From positions 57,162,333-57,226,332 of the forward strand of contig CM053141.1 in the NCBI GenBank assembly GCA_028571685.1: a stretch of 64,000 nucleotides of DNA. Direction: 5' to 3'. This DNA is from Heterohyrax brucei. Its lineage: Eukaryota > Chordata > Mammalia > Hyracoidea > Procaviidae. The notes under the pieces are model-generated. The model searched no databases. It was not told the DNA's origin and saw nothing but the letters and a program-made list of their open reading frames with translations. Positions 28,901-40,900 of this stretch are shown here, piece by piece; the first letter of the stretch is position 1, and each line of letters opens with the position of its first letter. The position numbers and the translations under genes are program-made.

Positions 28901-31900
28901 TGAACTGTCAACCTCCTGGTTAGCAGCTGCAGCACTTAAGCATGATGCCACCAGGGTTTCCACAAGAAAATTAGTAGTGCCAATACCACATTTTAAACTT
29001 TTCTTCTCAATGGCATCCACATTTTAAAAGGAAAAAAATGTGGTTCTTAATAGTAGGAAACAAAACACCACGTAAGTAGCTTTTAGAAGCAAAGAAATAA
29101 ATCAGCCCCTGTGGACCTGGGCCCATGAAAACGCTTAGTGCTTAGGACAACCACCTACCTGAAGTCTTCCTCTATTTAGTTGCAGAGGTTTTCCCTCTTC
29201 TACTACAAGGGTCTTGCTGTGCAGAACTTGGGTGTGATGTTGGTGGCTTTCCAAGGACACTTGTACATAGACTCTCATATCCAAATATGTATCTTTAACT
29301 TTTACTCTCAGGTTGAACAGGTCAAAGTCGCCACTGCCATCATGCCTATAAATCACACGTCCTTGCTTCACGTCATGCTGGGAAAACAAGTGCGACACGG
29401 AACCGCTGACCAGGACTCTGCCATGCTTTGGAGGCTGCACAATGTGGAATTCAGTCTCACGGTCTGTCCTGACATCTTGGTTGGTGGTGACACTAAGGTT
29501 AGCTGCTGTGAGGCAGCTGTCTTTTCCTCTCTGCACTAGTAGTCCAGTGTTGTTGGCTACCTGGATGTAAGGGTCTGATGCACTGACCTCGAGAAGGGAT
29601 GACGTGTAATGCATGCCATCTGTCACAAACACCACAAAGCGGGCAGAATCTGCACCGTGATGCCTGAAGAGCACACGTCCCTCCTGCAGGTCTTCCTGAA
29701 GGAAATGATAGAGTTTCTTGTTGGGGTCACTGGCTTGTACCAAATCCCCATTGGGGATGCCCCGCCGGGTGTACAGCAACTGCCCATCATCAAAATCGAA
29801 ATCAGGGTCATGGTGGCAGAGATCTGCCAGAGTCAATAACCGCTGGCCATTCCGCACGACATGAAAGACCTTATCTACCACACGCACTGGTTTCTCATCA
29901 TTCTTTAACTCAATGGAAATGTTGACTTTGATTTCTGCAGACAATTGCTCTGTGTCAAAATCCCTGACCACCCCCTCTTTCCTTGGTCCTTGGGAGGAAG
30001 CCACAACAAGGAATTCATCATGCGTAGTCTCAGAGTCATCGTGAACATACATCAGTCTCTCACCCACTAGGTCCTGATCAGTGAACACAGTGATGTTTTC
30101 ATTGCTTCCCAGAGAATCAGGAATGTTAATCAGCTTCAGTTTCCCATGTTGAGGCCTCTTGGTGATTTTGTATCGGAAGATCTGATGGTCCAAGGTCTGA
30201 ACACACAATTCTGATTTTGTAATTAATGTCCCTTCTCCTTCTTTCACAAATAATCCTGCGTTAGTTAAAATGATGCGTGTTTCACGTGCTTTGAAGTATA
30301 TTCTGAAAGTATAAGCCTTGGATTCTATATGTTTTGCAACAATCAAGAATCTAAAAGTATCCTCGGCATCTTGTGCTGGCCTCTCCTGTGGCTCATAACT
30401 TATCTCAGAATCTGTAACGTTCTTTTGGCTGAAGATTGAGTTTGTTTTTAGAATTTTATTGCCAAGAAGCAGTTTTCCTTTCTTAGGTAGGGTCAGTAAC
30501 TTAAAATGTAGTTCACTGTCAGCTACTTCCACACCCTCAGTCACAGCCTGCAACTGATCAGAAGTCAATGTTTCCTTGTTTATTTTACTGATCTTGAGAG
30601 GACTATTCTTCACAAGTGTCAAATTCAGCCATTGTACAATAACCGGAAACATCAGCTCTTCGCTGGTTTTTCCTCCTAGGCTGACTATGAACCTAAAGTG
30701 ATCAGTAACATTTGCTCGCTGCAGCTCTTTGAACGTACTGCAGTACCTGACCCGACCCCCATCAATGGAGCGCTGGGAAAAGCTGTGAACTTGCTGCCAC
30801 TCCCCACTAGAACCCTGCCGCTGAATCTCACCAAACTGAGGTGGATGAATAATATCATAGCGGGTCTCCATCTCCTGCCACTCACCACTAACCTCCGCTG
30901 ACAAGTTAGTCTGTGTAATGAGAACCACGCCTCCCTGTTGCACAACCACACCAGTCCGGTTGGCCATTCTGAAGGCCCAGGGGACAGCTATGACCCGTAG
31001 CACCACTGTATTGCTAACTAGCTCTCCATCGTTTGCTCTCAGAACAATCCGGGAGTTCCGATGACCCCTGTGCACATAGAAAATGTCACCATTTCTTAAC
31101 TCCTCTTGTGTAAAACCATTAATGGCTCTCCCAGGATCAATGACATTTTCTAAAAACCCAGCATCAGAATTGAAGTTACCAAAAACTGAAAAACTAATAT
31201 TCAGAGAATCTGTGTCAGGGTCTGACACCTGTATAATATTTGGGGTCAACTGTTTCTTAGAGTTCTCAAGTAGGCGAAGCATGTTGCCTTCAGGGAGTTT
31301 AAGGTGTGGGGGGTCATTTATTGGGATGACAATGATGTTAAATACATGTGGAACATGTCCTTGCAGACACAATGGCATTTCCTTATTGCTGTTGAAAGAG
31401 ATCAAAAATGTGAAAAAATCCCCAGTTTCTTCTGAACCATCATGGATGTACCAAACTTTTCCTTGCCACAAATCCAGCAGAGTAAAAGAGTTCTCCATTT
31501 CTCCCTCAAGTGAAACATCTACTTGAAGGAACCCATAAATTGGCAGTTCCTTTATTTTAAATAGGACTTGAGAAGGATGGACACCCAAATCCTTAAATTC
31601 CACGTTTATTTTCACATGCCTTTGTTCCAATAAGGCACGTCCACCTTCCTGGACCTCCAAGTTACTTAAAACCAAGAAACAGCTACTCTCTCTTTGAAGA
31701 AAAGGCTTGGCGGCCTCATGGATGGTGGTAGAAATTTCTGACTGAAGCAAGTTTTCCGATGTTGTTATGGAAGGATTTGTGTTATCAATATTTCTAGTTT
31801 TGCACCCAACTGAAATATCTCTGGAAACAAGTACATCCCTTAATGCTCTCTTTTCTGAGTTGACTTCCAAACCTTTTAAGCATCCTTTGAATGAAATTCC

Positions 31901-34900
31901 TTGAGCAGATTTCCTTGGCACAAAGGGAAGTTGTAACTTCTTTGCTTCTTCCCACACATGGTTATCAAGACCTCCCACAAAGAGGGAGCCTTCAGACACA
32001 AATGGATTGCTTTGCAAAGGCAGCAACGTCCTTACCCCTTCTCCATCTATCGTCAAGTTCAAATGCCTTTCAGTGAGTGTGAGTTGAATAACGTGCCACT
32101 TGTTGTCATTAATTAAGCTAAAGCAAGAAAGTTGAGTTTTATTTTTATTCCTTCCTACGTGAGCCTTCAATTGGCCTTCATCTATTTCCAAAGCAAGAAA
32201 ATCTCCTTCTCTTCCAGCCTGAAATAAAAGCAAGGCTTGCCAAGCTCCAGTCTGCAAAGCAAATTCCAACAGCCCTTCTCTGTGTATCCTCCACTCTGGG
32301 AAGGAGACATAGGACCTAGAGCTAAAGAAACTGATGGCTTCCTGTTGCCCAGCAAAAAATTCATCACTGCATCCTAGTGATACCTCATAAACCTTCTTGA
32401 AACCAGGATATGATCTCAGGGATATAAGGACCTCCCTTTGGTTAAATGTCACATCCTCCATACATCCTCGGAAATTGAGGGGTTTGTCATTTAGATAAGG
32501 GACAGCAAGTCCACCAATGCCTCCTACATAGATTCCATGTTGAAAGTTCAAATTGCGCATCCCAACAGCCATTAAGCCAGTTGTCTTATAATGTTTGTCA
32601 ATAATCAGAGAGATCTTATCCTTAATATAGTACAATTCCACCAAATGCCAAGTCAAGTCATCCATCTGAAGTCTTTGTTCAGAAAGAAACATTTGTTCAC
32701 CTGCACCCAGATTTACTCTAACCTGCAAGAAAATAAATCATAATTAGCCAATTTAGTCTCATGTCTCAGCTCACAATGTTTTATTGAGAAGATGGGATCC
32801 TTCACAAAACAAAGGGAGAAATTGGGGCCTGAAAACTCAGCCCCCATTTATAAGCTATATATACTGCAGTTAGAGAATTTTAAGGCCAGTTACTATCAAG
32901 TCAAATCTGACTCATGGCAACCTCATGTGTGTCAGAGTAGAATTGTGTGACACAGAGTTTTTAATGGTTAATTTTTCAGGCACAGATCTCCAACCCTTTC
33001 TTTTCAGGAACCTGTGAGTGCACTTGAACCTCCACCTTTTGGTTAGCAACTGACTATGTTAACGATTTGCACCACCCAAAGACTCTGTTAGAAAGTTTTA
33101 GGGTCAGATACTTAAGTCACACTGGTAAAACTGGAAAAGAGTTCAACCTTTAAAAAAATAGCACATCATTTTATTCTAGAGGAATAACAGTAACCAACAT
33201 CTGTAGCTATTTCATTGTCTTCCCCTTTTTCTCTTTAGTAATTGAGTGTCTACACATTTTTAAAGATTTTTAAACACTATACCTGTAGGTTTCCTGATAG
33301 GAGTTCTATTATACAGTAGTCACTTTTCCCAGCTGCAAGAAAAAGTAATCCCTGTGGTTTACTGGTTTGAAACTTCAACTGAAGAGATAACTCAGAGGAA
33401 ACTTCTATGATGCTGAGCTCCACGTAGCTTTCACCATAAAAAGATGCTAAGGAAAAACAAAAAAGAAGTACAAGTTGGCAAATTTATTACACAACGACTA
33501 AATCACTTTATATTGTTGTTTCCCTTTAAGGACTGAATCCTGCTAGAGAGAGCTGTCATGCCCAAGGGTACACGACCTTCCTGGGGTTGTCTGCAACTAA
33601 TAACAAATGACCACAGTGATACAAAGGCTCAGCTTGCTCTTGCTGCAACTCTTGACAGCTCTGAGGTTCATTCCATCTTCAGAACTGCCAGGAGGATCAG
33701 CTGAGACTTCCACTAATATTGGTTTACAATTCGACTTCTATACTTACCCAGTATTGCTTCCTTCTTTTCCACAGGGTTTTATCCCAAGAGCACTCTATTC
33801 AACTTTCTGCATGCTAAGTTCTATCTCAGATTCTGCCTTCTAGGGAAAACAACTGGTACTAAAGCTGATCTCAGAAAGTAGAAGCTGGGATGCAGTTGTT
33901 TGGAGCTGGATCACAACAGACAATTAGGTACCTACCACTGGTGGTTTCTCCAAAGAGAAAGTTAAAGTCTCAACCAAGACAGGTCAGCTGTGACAAGGCC
34001 AAGCCCCTGGTTGGGAAACAATGGGTCCCTGATGTATGAAATAGACACATCCAGTTAATCCATTCAAACACCTGAATCCCTAGAACTCCCTGAACCTTTG
34101 GAGTCTGCAGAAACTGTCTATTCCCTGATAAAGGCTAGCACGCCACCTTGCTTCATGATGTCGAGCCCTACTCCCACAAGACAACATGGTCTCCTCTTCC
34201 CACAGATAGAGCCCTATCTTTTCTCCTGGCCACTAAATCAAAACAACATAACCTGTTGGGGACATGTTGGGTCTAATATGGGAGGCAAGGGATTAGTCCC
34301 CAAAGGAGCACAGAAGACTAAGGGTACATGATCAAGGGGGAAAGAATATAACATTGGGCAGAATTTATATGTTTGGGTGCACCCTTTGGAGATATGAGAC
34401 ACAGCACTCTAGCAAGAACTCCCAGAAATAGTGGGAACTGCTGAAAAATAGGTCTCAGGAGCATGGAAAATCCAATGGCTCACTCTAAGTAAGGTAGTCA
34501 CGACAGATTTGCCATAGCAGATGATGGAAGGAGAAATTCAAAGATTGAAAGTGGTGTGTCAAGGATAGAGTATGAATAGCACAAGAAAGCACAAGCAAAC
34601 TATACAACAACCAAACCTTCATGCCATCTTGAGCCAGCATCCCTATCCTCTCCCTGGGCCCACACCAATGGCTGTACGGGGGCTCCTTTATGGACTAGTT
34701 GATGATGTAGGATCAAAATCACCTGACCTTGGTTCATAGATGAGTCAGCTTCATCATCTGGATGCACTCTGAAAATTGACTCCAGCTGCATTACAACTGC
34801 ACTCAAGGTAGCCATGAGAAAAAAAATCAGAAAAAGTCCCCCAAATGGATAGAATGTTGGGGGTACACCTGGTCATATACTGTAGATGGAAACACTAGTG

Positions 34901-37900
34901 GTATGAGTTGGAATATGTAAGGACTCACAGTAGTTGCAAATGGGCTAGTCAAATGGTCAGGGTCCCACAATAAGAAAGATCAGAAGATCCGGGACAAAGA
35001 GGTCTTGGATAGATGTAAGAGTCAGCATGAGGTGTGAATACCTTCGCAGAGCATGTCAATGCCCATGAGAAACATACATCACAGGACACTAAACAACCAG
35101 GCAGACAGCATGACTTGTCCATTTGATACCAGTCAGCCTCTGTCATCTGCCACCCTATTTTATGGCAAAATGGGTGCATGAATGAAATACCTATGGTGGC
35201 AGGGGTAGGACATCATGTGCCCAAGAGAATATATAACAAGGCCTTTCTAGCTACTGCCACTGCTGGATGGCCAACATGCCTCCAACACAGACTGAGCCCC
35301 CAACATGTTACCATCCCTTGAAGATACTGACCGGTCACTTGGTGGCAAGCAGACGTCAATGAAGCCCTTCTCCCTTGGAATGACCAGTTACTCATTTTGA
35401 CAGGCAAAGAGACTTATTCTGGGTATATGTTTGCCTTTCCTGCCTCAGTTAGCACCACTATCTGAGGGCTCATGGAGTGTTCAATCCATCAACATGGGAT
35501 CCCAAATAATATCATCCACTTCATTCTCATACAAAAGGAGGTGTAGGAATGGGTCTGTGACCATGACACCTACTGGTCCTATCACTTAATATACCATCCA
35601 GAAGCTGCAGACTTGGTAGTGTTGGAAGGGTCTGAGGAAGGTATAGCTGAAACACTAGCTAGGAAGCATTACCATCCTCCATGATATACTACACACTTTA
35701 AAGATCTTGTATTATGCAGTGTCCCCCAAAGGTATAATATATGGGTCTGAGAACAAAGAGGTAAAGCAGGAGTGACCTCGCACTCTGCTCAGTGACTCAT
35801 TTGAGGAAACTGTGGTCTTGTCTCTGAATATCCAGGCTATGGCTTCAAAGTTTCTGATTTCCAAAACGAAATGCTTCCACCAGAGGACACAGCAAGATTC
35901 CCTTTGTACAATACGCTATAGCTGCTACCTGGATATTCTGGTCCTCTTATACCCAGGAACTCCAGGCAACACCAATTATCCTTAATTTGACAGGGTAATT
36001 GACCCTGGCTCATCAGGAGGAATAATTTCACAATGGGGACATCCAGGAGATTCCCTCAGACACCTCTTGATACTTCCATGCCCACTGCTGGCAGTAACTA
36101 AATAAGTGCTATCACCCTGGCCTGGTCTGAGAAGAACACACTGAGAAGCGCTTGGATCCATCAGGAATGAAGATCTCTGTCACATAATCACTGAGACCAG
36201 CAGAGATGCTTGTTGAAGGTTGTTCTGTGTCATCACACTGATTTTGACTCTTAGTGACCCTACAAGGACAAAGTAGAACTGCCCTCATAGTGTTTTATAG
36301 GCTGTTAAACTTTATGGGAGCAGACTGCCAAGTCTTTCCTCCCATAGGGAAACCCTGGTGGCTACTGGTTACGAACTATGGCTGCTAAGCTATAGGCTGG
36401 CAGTTCAAATCCACCAGGTTCTCCTTAGAAACTCTATGGGGCAATTCTACTCTGTCCTATAGGGTTGCTATGAGTCAGAATCAACTAGATAGTAAAAAGT
36501 TTGGATTTTTTTGTTGTTGTTGTTCTCCTATAGTGACTGGAAGGTTCCAGGACTGACCCTTTAGTTAGCACTTAAGCACTGTGCCACCACTGCTCCTGAG
36601 GGTAATCAAACAAAAAAAATCAAACCCACTGTCATCCAGTCAGTTCCAATAGGATAGAGTATAGCTGCCCCATAGAGTTCTCAAGGAGTGCCTGGCAAAT
36701 CTGAATCACCAACCTTCTGGTTAGCAGTCACAGAGCTTAACTAGTATGCCACTAGGGTTTCCTGTAAAGGGATCTAAAATGGTTAAGGAAGGAGATAAAG
36801 AGTATCATTTGTAGGCTCAAGAACTGCTTCAGTGGTCAGGACTGTGTAGTTCACCTTACTAACTGTTTTGGTCATCTGGGACTGCTCTAACAGAAATACC
36901 ACAGAGCAGATGGCTTTAACAAAGGAAGTTTTATTTTTACACTGTACAGTAGGCAACACGCCCAAACTCAGAGTGTCTGCTCCAGGTGAAGGCTTTCCTT
37001 CTGTTGGCCCTGGAGGAAAGTCCTTGTGTTGTATCAGTGTTTTGTCAGGGAGCCTCTTGGCTCAGGAACCTCAGGTCTGAGGGACACGCTCTACTCTCAG
37101 TGCTACTTTCTTGATGGTGTGAGGTTCCCAACTCTCTGCTTGCTTCCCTCTGTTTCATCTCCCATAGGATGAAAGGATGAAATGTGGTACAAGCCATACT
37201 CCAGAGAAACTCCCTTAGCAAGGGTGTTGCAGTCCCATCCCAATCTTCCTTTAACACAATCATTCTATTAACCACAGGCAGAGATTAAGATGTACAGCAT
37301 AGGAAAATCACAAAATACTAGGAATGATGGCCCAGCCAACTGGCTGCACACATTTTAGGGGGATGCAGTTCAATCCACAACGCTAACCTTCTAAGTTTCT
37401 CCAGGGAGAAAGCACCCCCTTCACCTCAGGTTTCCCAAGGGAGCTGCTCTTAGAATTTGCATGAAGAAGTAGAGCCAAGTGACACAAGGGGTGCACTGTG
37501 GGGAACTCTATGATACATCCTCTGATCCCCCTTTTGGGATAATAAAGGACCTTTTATCCCTGACTGCTGTGAATGGTACTGGCAGAAAGCCCCAGAACTC
37601 CTCACAGAGACTTTAATTGAGACTACATTGAAAACCCCTTTCTCAATCTCTCTCTGTCTCCCTCTACCCAAACTCACCCTTCCTTCCAGGCCCTTCCCTT
37701 CCTTCTCCCAGATGTTGATCACAAGAACATTCCCTAATAAAGCTTTAGAATGTTAATCACCAACAGAGAGGACATTTCCTGGGGACCCCAAGAGGTAATC
37801 TCTGCCTCTCCTCTGTTTCTACAATACTCTGTGTACTCCTTTATCCTAGCACGTACCATGTTGTATTGAAATTACTGGCTTATGCATCATCTGTCTTCTG

Positions 37901-40900
37901 CACTGTTCCATGTACTTGCTAAGATCAGGGACCATGCTTCTTTTAGGTTTGTCTCTTGCACACCTAGCACAATGTCTAGCACAGAAGTGGTACAATCCAT
38001 TTGGTTGGTGACTCACTGAGATCCCCTTTAATAAGATGGTGCACCTGTCTTCCAGCTGCTGAGTTGCCTTATCCAGAAATTTCTGTGAAGTTATACTCTA
38101 TACCCCTGGGGAGCAACCCACAGCCCATGACCAACTGAAAGAGATCTATATCATATGTACAATTCTGTGATGCCACTCATACCTCAGAGCTCCACTTTGG
38201 GATCAGGCTGACATTAGATCAGTGAAAACCACATCTTTGCTTGGCTTCTTCTCCCACTCTATCTTGTTTCCCTCACTTCCTTACAGATTTCTCTACCGAA
38301 TACTCACTCAGCCAAACACTTGCACAAGAATCCCTGTCTCAGTCTCTGTCTTTAGGGAACCCAACCTCACACAGGTAAGTAACAAGCAAGTAGTACTAAA
38401 GCAAATTGAGGGCAGCTAGCAGACCCCTCAGCTTATGGTGGAGTACACACAGACTTAGAGAAGCTTAGGGACTTGTCTAAAGTCAAAAGTTAGTGAAGCC
38501 AAGAGCCATCGAGTTAGAACAAAGACAAAATCTAAGCTTTCCCAACAACCAATCCATTGAATCTGATTACCATATGAATTGGATACAAAGATGAGTATGA
38601 TAGCTATGGACTCACTTGGATATGCATAAGTACCCTTTTCTCCAGTTAAAAATGCCTTTCATAATCAAACTGATTAAGACTGGAATGTAGAGTTAAGGTC
38701 ATGAAAGTTGAAATTCCTCTCTGCCGTGGAGTTGCTTCTGACTCACAGCAACCCTAAAAGATTGAGTAGAACTGCTTTACGTGGTTTCCAAGGAGTGCCT
38801 AGTGGATTTGAACTGCTGACCTTTAGATTAGTGGCCACCATAGCTCTTATAGAAGCAATTAGAAATCCACTAGCTATCTAAATTTATCCTCCTGGTCTTC
38901 CCTTTACTGAATCCCCCCACTCCAATTTTTCACAGATGCAGGAGGCTGTATTGTTAAGTTTTCAAAACCAGGAAATGTTTTCTAAATCATGAAATCTACT
39001 GCTGAGAGTGACTAAGTAACATTAATAAACAATATCCCTATGTTTTCCCACGTTTCACATCTCTGGCACTAAATGGACTCCAGTCCCAGCTGGTGGCCAG
39101 AACTTTCCACTGCCTCTGGAGAAAAACAAGGAAGTGGGTTAAAAATGTCTGGTTTGACAGCTTGAAGCCAGTACGTGTCCTCACATACCTCCAAATTAAC
39201 CTCAGCTTTTATGGCCTGTGGAAATGCCTCTGGAAACCCTGGTGGTATAATGACTAAGCGCAGTGGCTGCTAACCAAATGTCAGCAGTTCAAATCCACCA
39301 GGCACTCCTTGGATACTCTATGTGGCAGTTCCACTCTATCCTACAGGGTTGATATGAGTTGGAATAGACTTGACAGCAATGGGTTTGGGTTTCTGGTTTA
39401 ATAAATACCTGTTACAGTAAAGAACAAATAGAAAAACAATGAAGGAAAAGATATGTCTTCAGTATTATATGTGTAGAAAATCAACTTGAACAAAGATCAG
39501 AGATGACTTCCTGGTTTTGTGTGCTCAAATAAAAGGCAAAATGACTGAATGGAAACCAGCATTTGGTTGTAAACTGAGTAAAAACACTTTTCAAGGAAAA
39601 GTAAGCACTTGTGTTTCTCCGCAGTTCTCCTCCTTCCCTCCCAAAAAACAAAACATAAAACACAAATGCCTTACTATTGAGTCCATTTTGACTCCTAGCA
39701 CCTCCATGTGTTACAGAGTGGAACTGCACCACAGGGTTTTCTTGGTTGTATCTTCACAGAAGCAGTTCACCAGGCCTTCCTTTCATGCCCACCTTGTGTT
39801 AGTAGCCAATCACAAACTGCTCACACTACCCAGGGATTTGCAATGATCCCAGAGGGTGATTGTTTTATTCATTATATCTGCCTTAGAATCGATTGTCATT
39901 CCTTCTCCCAAACTGCATCTTTCTAGTTTTGTTTGTTTGACTTTTATTTTCTCTTTTGTTTGGTTGACTATTTATTGACCGTCTACCATGTGTAAGGTAT
40001 TCTCAGGAGCTGGAGGTACATAATTAACAAGGCAAAGGGGACTGCTGTCCATCAGAGAAGACAGCTACTTGGAAAAGAGGGCACCAAAGTGTTCTCATAA
40101 AGTTGAAACAATACAAACTTTCAGGGGTCCAGGTAGGTACGAGAAAGGGGACCATCTAACTATGTGCCTTAGGTGTTCCTTCCTATATGCGGAAAGCCAC
40201 GCGGCATATGGGTGAAGTGCTACATCTGCTAACCAAAAGGTTGGCAGTTGAAATCTGCCAGGTGCTCCTTGGAAACTCTATGGGACAGTTCTAGTCTGAC
40301 CTGTAGGGTCTCTATGAGTCGGACACGATGGCAGTGGGTTTGGTTTTTTGATTTTTCCTATCTGCACATATTCTGTTCACAAACATAACAAGCATTTTCC
40401 TTGGTACAGGAGAATCAAGGGTGAACGACATAAACTGCTAATCAAACAACTACAATTGCTTCTTTTACAGATAAAACTGCTCTCATTTGATGGCATGCGG
40501 TAAAGACAACCGAGAAGACAGAGAGACCCACAAGAATGGGTGCCTACATCGACCTGGGACCGGAAGAACCGGATGGTGCCCGGCCACCACCAGTGATAGC
40601 CATGACGGAGCTCACAGAGAGGAGCCTCACTGGCAACACAAGAATAAAAAGAGGTGCATCATGAGATCTCCACTAAAAGACTTCAGTTGATGGTCCAGCA
40701 GTTTTAGGGTTCCTCTGAGAGTATGGCCCCCGGCCCTGATGCTGCCCGTTCCCATAAATTATACCAAAGGTCCACTCTTTGGACAGGAATGGAATGGACT
40801 TGGCAATGCAGAGTAACCATATATTCGAAGCAGTTTATGATTCTATACATCTATAGGATATCATCTTGCTGACCTCTGGCTGGAGGAAGGGGAGTGGATG

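Noticed and set aside
31083-31526. 147-codon plus-strand frame opposite exon 3
   Set aside because: Shadow of the strongly coding minus strand; no independent support.
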